Shown here: positions 6,021 through 14,062 of the stretch, in pieces
Position numbering within the stretch: the first letter of the stretch is position 1
How the letters are laid out: each line of letters opens with the position of its first letter
Source: Caryophanales bacterium UBA4951
GTDB lineage: Bacteria > Bacillota_I > Bacilli_A > RFN20 > CAG-826
Length of the DNA: 15,911 nucleotides
Assembly (NCBI GenBank): GCA_002397465.1
Contig: DHAP01000015.1
Coordinates: 1 to 15,911 of the forward strand
Direction: 5' to 3'
Made by a program: the position numbers and the translations under genes
Notes under the pieces: model-generated
What the model was told of the DNA's origin: nothing
The model's input: the letters and a program-made list of their open reading frames with translations, nothing else
Database searches by the model: none

Positions 6021-8651
6021 ATGGCCGAAAACAAAGAAGTCGTCGTCGACAAAGTCAAAGCCGCCAATGACGAAGTGAACGCCTTAGCCGAGAAAGCTCT
6101 CAAGGCCTTGGACGAATTCGCCACCTTCGATCAGGAAAAAATCGATTTCATCGTCGCCAAGATGTCAGTCGCCGGACTTGATCACCATGGCGATTTGGCG
6201 AGAAAAGCCATCGAAGAGACCAAACGCGGCGTCTTCGAGGACAAAGCCACCAAGAACCTTTTCGCCTGCGAGTATGTCGTCAACAACATGCGCCATACCA
6301 AGACAGTCGGCATCATCAAAGAAGATCCGGTCACCGGCATAACCGAGATAGCGGAACCTGTCGGCGTCGTCGCCGGCATCACCCCGGTCACCAACCCAAC
6401 CTCAACCGTCATCTTCAAATCCCTTATCTGCATGAAGACCCGCAACCCGATCATCTTCGCTTTCCATCCGAAAGCCCAACAATCATCGAAAGCCGCGGCC
6501 ATCGTCATGAGAGACGCCGCCGTTGCGGCAGGGGCCCCGAAGGATTGCATCCAATGGATTGAGAACCCTTCGATGGAAGCCACCAGCGCTTTGATGAATA
6601 ACCCAGGCGTGGCCACCATCCTCGCCACCGGTGGCAACTCCATGGTCAAAGCCGCGTATAGCTGCGGTAAACCAGCCCTCGGCGTCGGAGCCGGAAACGT
6701 TCCGTGCTACATCAACGAGACCTGCGACCAAGACCAGACCGTCAATGACGTCGTCCTTTCCAAGAACTTCGACAATGGCATGATCTGCGCTTCCGAGTCA
6801 GCCGTCTTCGTCGATGAGTCAATCTATGATTCGATCAAAGCCAAATTTGAGAAATATCACGTCTATTTCGCTTCCGAGAAAGAAAAGAGACTTCTCGAGA
6901 AGTTCATGTTCGGCGTCGAAAAAGGCAAGCCGGGCGTCGAGAATGGACGCCTTAACGCCGATGTGGCTGGCATGTCTGCCCAATGGATCGCCGAGAAGAG
7001 CGGATTCAAAGTCCCGGAAGGAACCGCGATCATCGCCGCTGAGATCCAGGAAGTCGGCCCAAGCGAGCCCTTATCCAGAGAAAAACTTTCACCTGTCCTT
7101 GGCTATTACAAGGTCAAGAACGCCGAAGAAGGATTCGACAAAGCCGAACAGATGTTGGAGTTTGGCGGACTCGGCCACAGCGCGGCCATCCACTGCAAAG
7201 AGCAGAGCATGGCTGATGCCTTTGGCGACAAAGTCAAAGCCCTCCGCGTCATTTGGAATTCCCCTTCAACCTTCGGTGGCATCGGAAACGTCTATAACTC
7301 CTTCTTGCCATCCCTCACCCTTGGCTGCGGCTCTTATGGCCACAACTCCGTCGGTGGCAACGTCAGCGCCATCAATTTGTTGAACATCAAGAAAGTCGGC
7401 AAAAGGAGAAACACGATGCAATGGTTCAAAGTTCCGCAGAAGATCTATTTCGAACGCAATTCTATCCAATATCTCCGCTCCTGCAAGGATGTCGGAAAAG
7501 TCTTCATCGTCACTGACCATTCGATGGTTGAGTTAGGATTCCTCAACAAGATCATCGATGAGTTGAATCTCCGCAGAAACCCCGTCACTTATCAGCTTTT
7601 CGCCGAAGTTGAGCCAGATCCAGACATCACGACCGTGAGAAAAGGTGTCGAACTCATGGACAAATTCCATCCGGACACCATCATCGCCCTCGGCGGCGGC
7701 TCCAGCATGGATGCCGCCAAAGCCATGTGGATCTTCTATGAACATCCGGAAGTCAATTTCGATGACTTGAAGCAGAAGTTCATGGACATCCGCAAGCGTG
7801 CTTTCAAATACCCAGAACTCGGCAGGAAGAGCAAGCTCATCTGCATCCCGACCACCTCGGGCACCGGAAGCGAGGTCTCCCCGTTCGCCGTCATCTCCGA
7901 CAAAGCCAACCTTAAGAAATACCCTCTTACCGATTACTCATTGACCCCATCCATCGCCATCATCGACCCAGAGTTCACCACGAACCTCCCAGCCAAGTCA
8001 ACCGCCTTCACGGGCATGGATGTTCTCACCCACGCCATCGAGGCCTATACCTCCGTCATGGCGAGCGATTACACCGATGGCTTAGCCTTAGAGGCCATCA
8101 AGCTTGTCTTTGCTTATCTCCCACGGGCCGTCAAAGATGGCAAGCATGATCTCAAAGCCAGAGAGAAGATGCATAACGCCGCGACGATCGCCGGCATGGC
8201 CTTCGCAAATGCCTTCTTGGGATTGGTCCACAGCCTTGCCCACAAGATCGGCGCCGAATATCACCTCGTCCATGGCGAGACCTGCGCCATCCTTCTCCCA
8301 CACGTCATCAAATACAACGGCGTCGTCCCGACAAAACTGTCGGTCTGGCCGAAGTATGAGGAATATCAGTGCGACAAGAAGTATCTTGAGATCTGCCAGA
8401 TGCTCGGCCTCAAGGCAACGACCCCAGAAGAGGGGACCAAAGCCCTCTCCGACGCCGTCATGGCCCTTGGCAAAGAGATCGGCATCGACATGAACTTCCA
8501 GCATCTCGTCCCCGATGAGAAGACCTGGGAGAAAAACCTCGAAAGCATCTCTTATCTTGCCTACGAGGATCAATGCACCCCAGCCAACCCGCGTTTGCCG
8601 CTTGTTAGTGACATGCAGCAGATAATGCGCGATGCTTATAAAGGGAATTAA
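6021..8651 (+). CDS. adhE: bifunctional acetaldehyde-CoA / alcohol dehydrogenase
   Basis: AdhE makes ethanol from acetyl-CoA in two NADH-consuming steps and forms cytoplasmic filaments (spirosomes). At 876 residues it has the usual full length. The aldehyde dehydrogenase half (about 1-450) has PVTNPTSTVIFKSL and the catalytic Cys256 in NGMICASE. After a linker, the iron-dependent alcohol dehydrogenase half (about 465-876) has GGGSSMDAAKAM (from 558) and TTSGTGSEVSPFAV. Its metal ligands Asp667, His671 (GMDVLTHAIEAY), His737 and His751 (VHSLAHKIGAEYHLVHG) have the expected spacing. The start is fixed by a strong AAGGAGG about 8 bases upstream, immediately after the rex stop. Codon use is strongly biased to C-ending codons, as in highly expressed genes. 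Repression by Rex is expected. Confidence 0.97.
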   Translation: MAENKEVVVDKVKAANDEVNALAEKALKALDEFATFDQEKIDFIVAKMSVAGLDHHGDLARKAIEETKRGVFEDKATKNLFACEYVVNNMRHTKTVGIIKEDPVTGITEIAEPVGVVAGITPVTNPTSTVIFKSLICMKTRNPIIFAFHPKAQQSSKAAAIVMRDAAVAAGAPKDCIQWIENPSMEATSALMNNPGVATILATGGNSMVKAAYSCGKPALGVGAGNVPCYINETCDQDQTVNDVVLSKNFDNGMICASESAVFVDESIYDSIKAKFEKYHVYFASEKEKRLLEKFMFGVEKGKPGVENGRLNADVAGMSAQWIAEKSGFKVPEGTAIIAAEIQEVGPSEPLSREKLSPVLGYYKVKNAEEGFDKAEQMLEFGGLGHSAAIHCKEQSMADAFGDKVKALRVIWNSPSTFGGIGNVYNSFLPSLTLGCGSYGHNSVGGNVSAINLLNIKKVGKRRNTMQWFKVPQKIYFERNSIQYLRSCKDVGKVFIVTDHSMVELGFLNKIIDELNLRRNPVTYQLFAEVEPDPDITTVRKGVELMDKFHPDTIIALGGGSSMDAAKAMWIFYEHPEVNFDDLKQKFMDIRKRAFKYPELGRKSKLICIPTTSGTGSEVSPFAVISDKANLKKYPLTDYSLTPSIAIIDPEFTTNLPAKSTAFTGMDVLTHAIEAYTSVMASDYTDGLALEAIKLVFAYLPRAVKDGKHDLKAREKMHNAATIAGMAFANAFLGLVHSLAHKIGAEYHLVHGETCAILLPHVIKYNGVVPTKLSVWPKYEEYQCDKKYLEICQMLGLKATTPEEGTKALSDAVMALGKEIGIDMNFQHLVPDEKTWEKNLESISYLAYEDQCTPANPRLPLVSDMQQIMRDAYKGN

Positions 8652-8655
8652 TCAT

Positions 8656-8910
8656 ATGTTACCTGTCTCTATTTGCGTCGGCTCCTCCTGCCACCTCAAA
8701 GGCTCCCATGACGTCATTGAGGCGATGAGAGAGGAAATCAAGAAGCGTCATCTCGAAGATTCAATCGAACTCAAAGCGGCCTTTTGTTTGGGCCGCTGCG
8801 GGTTTGATGGCGTCTCCATCAAAGTAGGGGAGAAGATCATCACCGGCGTCAGCGTCGACAACCTTCCTTCCGTCTTCGACAAAGAGATCGTTCCGGCGCT
8901 TTCTAAGTAG
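8656..8910 (+). CDS. small [2Fe-2S] thioredoxin-like ferredoxin (NuoE/HydE-like electron carrier)
   Basis: The 84-residue product carries Cys7, Cys12, Cys44 and Cys48 in the pattern CxxxxC...CxxxC (CVGSSC and CLGRC). This is the ligand set of the [2Fe-2S] thioredoxin-like domain found in NuoE/HndA subunits and in stand-alone form next to [FeFe] hydrogenases. It probably carries electrons to or from one of the hydrogenase proteins downstream. I chose ATG 8656 because AAGGGA at about 8640-8645 lies at normal distance and the protein then starts directly with the first beta strand. An upstream ATG at 8632 would overlap adhE. The helical N-terminal bundle of full NuoE is absent. No NuoF-like flavoprotein is nearby, so a classical NADH-linked hydrogenase complex is not encoded here. 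Confidence 0.8.
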   Translation: MLPVSICVGSSCHLKGSHDVIEAMREEIKKRHLEDSIELKAAFCLGRCGFDGVSIKVGEKIITGVSVDNLPSVFDKEIVPALSK

Positions 8911-8935
8911 TCCTTTTTAAGAAAGAGAGGCTTTT

Positions 8936-10633
8936 ATGTCCACGGCTTTGCTAAGCAAACAAAACGATTGCCGAAGTTGCTATAAGTGCATTCGCAACTG
9001 CCCGACCAAGAGCATCTCTTTTCAAAACGGCCAGGCTTCCATCATCCCCGAAGAATGCGTGATGTGTGGGGTCTGTTATCTGGTTTGCCCCCAAAACTGC
9101 AAGGTTATCAGGGACGATTTGGATAAAGCCAAGTCATTATTGAACTCAAAACAGGAAGTCTACGCCTCCGTGGCGCCTTCCTTTTTGCCTTCTTTCCCCG
9201 GAGCGAGTTTCGACACCTTCAAAAAAGCCTTGCTTCAATTAGGCTTCGCTGGGGCTGAAGAGACCGCGATTGGGGCGACGATCGTCAAAAACGAATACGA
9301 TGCCATGTGCGACGACGGAAAGCATGACATCATCATTTCGACCTGCTGCCATTCCATCAACCTTTTGATCGAAAAGCATTATCCGGACGCCGGAAAATAC
9401 CTGGCTCCGGTCCTTTCGCCGATGTTAGCCCACGCCCAAGACCTCAAAAAGAGGCACCCGGGCTGCAAAGTCGTTTTCTTCGGGCCTTGCATCTCCAAGA
9501 AAAACGAGATTGAGATGTACCCCGATTACGATGACTGCGTTTTGACCTTCCTTGAGCTTGAGAAGTGGCTCAAAGAGAAAAACGTCGTCATCGAAAAAGA
9601 CCCCAATCCGAAGAAAGTCGAAGAATCGCTCGCCCGTTTGTTCCCAATCGAAGGCGGGATTCTTGCGACCATGAAGAAAGACAACCCGAACTTTGACTAC
9701 ATATCGATATCCGGCATGGAGGAGGCCATCTCCGCCATCAAGGACATCTTGGCTGGCAAAGTCCATAACAGTTTCATCGAGATGTCATCCTGCCGCGGAA
9801 GCTGTGTCAACGGGCCTGCCATCAATCCTGATGCCAGAGCCTTGGTTTCATCATATTTGGCCATAAAGCGAAGCGCTGGCAAGAAAGACTTCGAGACTTC
9901 CTCCTATAAGAGCGAAGAGCTCAAGAAGAACATGCCTTGCTTCTCGATCAAAGAGATCACGCCGAGCGAAGCGGAGATCAAGCGCGTGCTTTCCCTTATT
10001 GGCAAAACCAGCAAGAAAGACGAACTCAACTGCTCCAGCTGCGGCTATCCGAGCTGCCGTGAGAAGGCCATTGCCGTCATCAAGGGCAAAGCCAATCTTG
10101 AGATGTGCCTTCCTTTCCTTATGGAAAAGGCCAAGAGCTTCTCCAACAACATCGTCGAAGGAAGCGAGAACGGAATCGTCGTCACCAATGAGGACTTCAT
10201 CATCCAGCTGGCCAACAAGTCCTTCGCCAAGATGCTCAACATCGCCAATCCGACCGATCTGATCGACAAACCACTCGACTCGGTTTTAGACACCGAACTC
10301 TTCAGCCTCGCCTTGGGCGGGACTCCTATCAGAAACAAGAAAATATGCCTCTCGGGGCTTGAAAAATACGTTGAGGCCAGCGTCGTTTACGATAAGCAAT
10401 ACCATATCATCAGCGGCACTTACCACGATGTCACCGAATTAGAGATGAGAAGGCAAAAAGAACGAGAGATGGCCGACAAAGCCGCCGAGATCACCACGAA
10501 CGTCATCGAAAAGAACATGAGGGCCGTCCAAGAGATCGCCTCCTTGCTTGGCGAATCCACCGCGGAGACCAAAGTCGCCCTCACCCAGCTCAAAGACGCC
10601 CTAAAGAAAGACGAGAAAGACGATGATCGATAA
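8936..10633 (+). CDS. hydS: sensory-type [FeFe] hydrogenase with PAS domain
   Basis: The 565 residues read in order as follows: two [4Fe-4S] motifs (Cys12/15/18/22 and 41/44/47/51); an H-cluster domain (about 70-350) with STCCHS (Cys137, Cys138), FGPCISKK (Cys185) and SSCRGSCVNGP (Cys286, Cys290); a further four-Cys [4Fe-4S] domain (Cys366, 369, 374, 391); a PAS domain (about 400-505); and a short charged helical tail. The motifs differ from the catalytic TSCCP and MACPGGC forms, and the PAS domain replaces any kinase. This matches putatively H2-sensing group C [FeFe] hydrogenases. It would sense H2 or redox state and pass the signal to the phosphatase encoded in the overlapping next gene. 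The proton-relay position (second Cys of the first motif) is kept, so weak catalysis is possible. Maturases HydE, HydF and HydG are not in the window. Confidence 0.87.
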   Translation: MSTALLSKQNDCRSCYKCIRNCPTKSISFQNGQASIIPEECVMCGVCYLVCPQNCKVIRDDLDKAKSLLNSKQEVYASVAPSFLPSFPGASFDTFKKALLQLGFAGAEETAIGATIVKNEYDAMCDDGKHDIIISTCCHSINLLIEKHYPDAGKYLAPVLSPMLAHAQDLKKRHPGCKVVFFGPCISKKNEIEMYPDYDDCVLTFLELEKWLKEKNVVIEKDPNPKKVEESLARLFPIEGGILATMKKDNPNFDYISISGMEEAISAIKDILAGKVHNSFIEMSSCRGSCVNGPAINPDARALVSSYLAIKRSAGKKDFETSSYKSEELKKNMPCFSIKEITPSEAEIKRVLSLIGKTSKKDELNCSSCGYPSCREKAIAVIKGKANLEMCLPFLMEKAKSFSNNIVEGSENGIVVTNEDFIIQLANKSFAKMLNIANPTDLIDKPLDSVLDTELFSLALGGTPIRNKKICLSGLEKYVEASVVYDKQYHIISGTYHDVTELEMRRQKEREMADKAAEITTNVIEKNMRAVQEIASLLGESTAETKVALTQLKDALKKDEKDDDR

Positions 10634-11801
10634 TAGTGAGATTGAGACCGGATGGGTCTCCATCAACAAAAAAGGCGAGGAGCTTTGCGGAGACCACGTC
10701 GAAGTCATCAAGAACCCTGACGGGACTTTCGTCATGGTCTTGGCAGATGGCTTAGGAAGTGGGGTCAAAGCCAACATCCTTTCGACCCTTACGAGCTCCA
10801 TGCTTTCGACGATGATCGAAGGCGGGCTTTCCTTGCAGGATTCCGTCGATTCCTTGATCAGGACCCTGCCGGTCGCCAAAGACCGCGGGAACGTCGCCTA
10901 TAGCACCTTCACCATCATGAAGACCACGCCCGATTATTTAGTCAGCATCTACAATTACGACAACCCTGAACCAATCTTGCTCCACGAGGGCAAAGAAAAG
11001 AAAATCGATTGGCGGATGGTTGAGCTCCAAGGGAAGAAGATTTATTCGGGCCTCGTCCAATTAGGGGTTGGCGACACCTTGATCTACATGAGCGACGGAG
11101 CCGTCTATGCCGGGGTCGGGGAAAGCCTGAACTTCGGTTGGACGCGCGATGAGATCGTCAAATACATGGAAGGCTTGTACTCGGAGAGCATCTCCAGCAA
11201 GAACCTCGCCACCTTGCTTATTGACCACTGCAACGTTTTGTATAACAATCACCCGGGCGATGACACGACCGCCTGCGTCTTAAGAAGAAGGAAGAGAGTC
11301 AACGCCAACTGGATGGTTGGCCCAGCCACCAACCCAGACGATGACCCCAAGATGATGTCGCTCTTCTTCAATAGGCCCGGCCTTCATATCGTGAGCGGCG
11401 GGACCTCGGCCAAAGTCGCCTCTAAGTATCTCTGCCAAAGAATCGACACATCCCTTGATTACATCGACCCGGAGATCCCCCCGATTTCCCATATCAAAGG
11501 AGTCGACCTCGTGAGCGAGGGCGTCATAACCCTCAACAAGCTCCTTGAGGTCGCCAAGGATTATCTTGGGAACAACAAAGACTATTTCGATTGGTCCTAT
11601 AAACAAGACGGGGTCTCGTTATTGGCCAAGCTCCTCTTTGAGGAGGCCACCGACATCAACATCTTCGTCGGATGTGCGGTCAACCCCGCCCATCAGGACC
11701 CAAGATACAACATCTCCATCTCCACGAAGATGGGGCTGGTCGAAGAGATCACGAAGCTCTTGAAGAGCATGAACAAGCATATCCACGTCGCTTATTTCTA
11801 A
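10623..11801 (+). CDS. PP2C/SpoIIE-family protein phosphatase with extra C-terminal domain
   Basis: Residues about 1-220 form a SpoIIE-type serine/threonine phosphatase. Metal-binding acidic residues are visible at Asp24 (CGDHVE), Asp42 (LADGLGSG), Asp158 (YMSDG) and Asp213/214 (PGDDTTA). The remaining residues, about 226 to 392, form a separate domain (starts NANWMVGPATNP; later HIVSGGTSAKVASKYL) that I cannot name. Its TSAKVA segment recalls a phosphate- or nucleotide-binding loop only loosely. The start lies 11 bases inside the sensory hydrogenase gene, so the two are translationally coupled and probably act together: the PAS hydrogenase likely controls this phosphatase. SpoIIE phosphatases usually act on STAS-domain anti-anti-sigma proteins in partner-switching pathways, but neither an STAS protein nor its kinase is in the window. 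It does not imply sporulation. Confidence 0.82.
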   Translation: MIDNSEIETGWVSINKKGEELCGDHVEVIKNPDGTFVMVLADGLGSGVKANILSTLTSSMLSTMIEGGLSLQDSVDSLIRTLPVAKDRGNVAYSTFTIMKTTPDYLVSIYNYDNPEPILLHEGKEKKIDWRMVELQGKKIYSGLVQLGVGDTLIYMSDGAVYAGVGESLNFGWTRDEIVKYMEGLYSESISSKNLATLLIDHCNVLYNNHPGDDTTACVLRRRKRVNANWMVGPATNPDDDPKMMSLFFNRPGLHIVSGGTSAKVASKYLCQRIDTSLDYIDPEIPPISHIKGVDLVSEGVITLNKLLEVAKDYLGNNKDYFDWSYKQDGVSLLAKLLFEEATDINIFVGCAVNPAHQDPRYNISISTKMGLVEEITKLLKSMNKHIHVAYF

Positions 11802-11814
11802 GGAGAAAAACACC

Positions 11815-13239
11815 ATGATAAAATTTGACACCCAAGTCCAAGAGCTGAAATACCGCGTTCTCAAAGAAGTCGCCAAATCCTACATGGCTGGCACTTTGGA
11901 ACAGGATATCCTTAGCATCCCAAAGATCATCTCCCCGGGTCCGAAACCGACCATGAGATGCTGCATTTACAAAGAAAGAGCCATCGCGGCCGAGCGTGTC
12001 AAACTCGCCATCGGCGGCGACAAGGACGACCCAAACATCCTTGAAGTCATTGAGCCAGCCTGCGACCAATGCCCAATCGGCGGCATGGAAGTGAGCGATG
12101 CCTGCCGTGGGTGCCTCGCACACCGTTGCGCCGGGGCCTGCCACATGAAGGCCATCTCTTTCGATGAGCATTTAAGAGCCCATATCGACAAGAGCAAATG
12201 CGTCAACTGCGGCCTCTGTGCGAAAGCCTGCCCGTTCGGCGCCATCATCAACCATAAGAGGCCATGCGAATCGGCCTGCAAGATCAAAGCCATTCATAAA
12301 AGAGAAGACGGCATCAGCGAGATCGATGAGAGCAAGTGCACCCGTTGCGGAGCCTGCTCATACGCCTGCCCGTTCGGCGCCATCATGGACAAGAGCTACA
12401 TCTTGAAGTGCCTTGACATCGCCAAAGAGAGCGAAGAGGGAAAATCCCATGCCTATATGGTGGTGGCCCCGTCCATCTCCTCCCAGTTTCATTACGCCAA
12501 ACTAGGCCAAGTCGTCACCGGCATCAAAAAACTCGGATTCCACGAAGTCGTTGAAGCGGCCTTAGGTGCTGACATGGTGGCCTACAAAGAGAGCCAAGAA
12601 TTAGCGGAGAGAGGGCAATTGACCTCTTCTTGCTGCCCGGCTTTCGTCCGCTACATCAAGACTTCGTTTCCAGAGCTAAGCGACAAGATATCGTCTAACC
12701 TGAGCCCGATGGCTGAGATTGCCAAATACATCAAAGAGACCGACTCCAACGCCAAAGTCGTCTTCGTCGGACCCTGCATCTCCAAGAAAATGGAGATGGA
12801 GAACGAAGAGAGCAAAGCCTATGTCGATTGCGTCATCACCTTCGAGGAACTTCAGGCTCTGATCGACGCCAAAGGAATCGACTTGCCGAGCCTTGAGGAA
12901 AAGCCTCTCGACAATGCCTCATATTATGGAAGGATCTTCGCCAGAAGCGGCGGTTTGAGCGACGCCGTCAGGGAAGCCTTAAAAGAACAAGGCTTGGATT
13001 TCGATGCCAAGATCAAGACCGTTTCTGGGCTTGACCAATGCAAGATCGCCCTCATGGGCTATAAGAACAAGACGGCCGATTACAACTTCATCGAAGGCAT
13101 GGCTTGCACCGGTGGCTGCATCGGCGGACCTTGCTGCCTCACCCACGAGATGAGGGACGCTTCAGACGTCGACAAGTACGGTCACGAGTCGAAAGAAAAG
13201 ACTATTGAGGGGGCTCTCAACAGCGTTCTCATAAAATAA
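11815..13239 (+). CDS. hydA: [FeFe] hydrogenase, catalytic (group B-like)
   Basis: This 474-residue soluble enzyme would interconvert H2 with protons and electrons, probably with ferredoxin as partner. After an N-terminal region (1-80) come Cys-rich motifs from Cys83 (CDQCP and CRGCLAHRCAGACHMKAI), two [4Fe-4S] ferredoxin repeats (CVNCGLCAKACPFGAI and CTRCGACSYACPFGAI) and an extra CESACKIKAI between them. The H-cluster domain has TSSCCPAF (Cys273, proton-relay Cys274), VGPCISKK (Cys321) and GMACTGGCIGG (Cys431, Cys435), so all ligands for an active site are present. The N-terminal Cys arrangement and single-chain form fit group B hydrogenases of fermentative Bacillota. A strong AAGGAG sits about 10 bases before the ATG, only 13 bases after the phosphatase stop. 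It is last in the operon and ends at the hairpin at 13261. Confidence 0.93.
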   Translation: MIKFDTQVQELKYRVLKEVAKSYMAGTLEQDILSIPKIISPGPKPTMRCCIYKERAIAAERVKLAIGGDKDDPNILEVIEPACDQCPIGGMEVSDACRGCLAHRCAGACHMKAISFDEHLRAHIDKSKCVNCGLCAKACPFGAIINHKRPCESACKIKAIHKREDGISEIDESKCTRCGACSYACPFGAIMDKSYILKCLDIAKESEEGKSHAYMVVAPSISSQFHYAKLGQVVTGIKKLGFHEVVEAALGADMVAYKESQELAERGQLTSSCCPAFVRYIKTSFPELSDKISSNLSPMAEIAKYIKETDSNAKVVFVGPCISKKMEMENEESKAYVDCVITFEELQALIDAKGIDLPSLEEKPLDNASYYGRIFARSGGLSDAVREALKEQGLDFDAKIKTVSGLDQCKIALMGYKNKTADYNFIEGMACTGGCIGGPCCLTHEMRDASDVDKYGHESKEKTIEGALNSVLIK

Positions 13240-13260
13240 TAGTCTATTATTATATAAGAT

Positions 13261-13286
13261 AGCCTCGTTTAAAACTGGGCTTTTTT
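13261..13286 (+). terminator. terminator of the rex-adhE-hydrogenase operon
   Basis: AGCC (13261-13264) pairs with GGCT (13278-13281), and GTTT (13267-13270) with AAAC (13272-13275), across a small internal mismatch, followed by T6. The inverse strand has an A/T-rich end as well, so it may also serve the convergent methyltransferase gene. Confidence 0.6.
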
Positions 13287-13296
13287 ATACATTGTC

Positions 13297-14004
13297 TTAA
13301 TCAAGGAAAGAATAGATTCCGATAGAGACCGCATTATCAAGATTCAAGGAGTCAACCATGGATGATTGAGGGATTTTCACCGGCGTTCCGATCTTTAGAT
13401 AAGAATCATCAAGGCCGGTGGCTTCGTTCCCAAAGACGAGCGAATAGGGTTTCTCTTTTTTGATGCTTCTTAAGTCAGTGCTCGACTGAAGCATGAAAGG
13501 GTAATAGTGGCGTTCTCCGGCTTGTTTGGCATATTCCTCAAAAGAAGGGAAATAAGCGAAGGGCAAAGAGAAGATGGCACCCATGGACGAACGGATGACT
13601 TTGGGATCAAAGGCATCGGCCCCTGGGGATATGATGGCTAAGAAAGAAATCCCAAAGGCCGCCGAGCTCCGCATGATGGTGCCAAGGTTCCCCATATTCG
13701 AGGGATTGACCAAGACGACGTGGTTGCCTTTGATGTCGATTGATGAAGAGAACTTCGTAAACTCGGCGATGAACATGACGTTATCCTTCCCAGAGAGGGA
13801 GGAGAAGATCTTTTGGTTGTTCTCGATGACGCTGACGTTGTTGAGTTTGGCCAAAGACATCAACTTCTGATAGGTCTCATCCCGGTTTTGCTTAACCGAG
13901 ACATAAAGTTTTTTGACGTATTCGCCTTTTCTTAGCAAAGCCTCAATTGCAAGGGTGGTCCCTATCGCGTAAGAGGTGGGGTTTTTCTTATCATATTTTT
14001 CCAT
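13297..14004 (-). CDS. TrmH/SpoU-family RNA 2'-O-ribose methyltransferase
   Basis: The 235-residue protein carries the three SPOUT motifs: NPSNMGNLGTIMRSSAAFG (about 100-118), LVFGNEATGLD (about 189-199), and IPQSSMVDSLNLDNAVSIGI (about 211-230). These form the trefoil-knot S-adenosylmethionine site and the catalytic Arg/Asn/Ser set. The N-terminal 90 residues form a small substrate-binding domain (SYAIGTTLAIEALLRKGEYV). The substrate may be tRNA or 23S rRNA; sequence alone does not say which. The gene converges on the hydrogenase operon. On its strand TATAAT ends 7 bases before the ATG and no Shine-Dalgarno is seen, so translation is probably leaderless. Confidence 0.88.
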   Translation of the reverse strand: MEKYDKKNPTSYAIGTTLAIEALLRKGEYVKKLYVSVKQNRDETYQKLMSLAKLNNVSVIENNQKIFSSLSGKDNVMFIAEFTKFSSSIDIKGNHVVLVNPSNMGNLGTIMRSSAAFGISFLAIISPGADAFDPKVIRSSMGAIFSLPFAYFPSFEEYAKQAGERHYYPFMLQSSTDLRSIKKEKPYSLVFGNEATGLDDSYLKIGTPVKIPQSSMVDSLNLDNAVSIGIYSFLD

Positions 14005-14011
14005 TATCGAA

Positions 14012-14017
14012 ATTATA
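14012..14017 (-). promoter_or_regulatory. -10 hexamer of the methyltransferase gene
   Basis: On the minus strand positions 14017-14012 read TATAAT, a perfect -10, with only 7 bases before the ATG at 14004. No good -35 lies 16 to 18 bases upstream. The predicted transcript starts at or within two bases of the start codon. Confidence 0.5.
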
Positions 14018-14062
14018 GGGCAAATTAAGTGATAACTCCGCTAAAAAGTGGTGGAGGCAAGT

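Noticed and set aside
6814..7383. Plus-strand frame of 189 codons inside adhE
   Set aside because: It is an out-of-frame shadow of adhE, rich in Ser/Arg/Pro, made open by the C-ending codon bias of that gene.
8088..8573. Minus-strand frame of 161 codons inside adhE
   Set aside because: It is antisense to the conserved iron-binding part of AdhE. The open frame follows from codon bias.
10623..11801. Evidence for sporulation from the SpoIIE-type phosphatase
   Set aside because: The protein lacks the membrane helices of true SpoIIE, and PP2C phosphatases occur in many non-sporulating signalling pathways.
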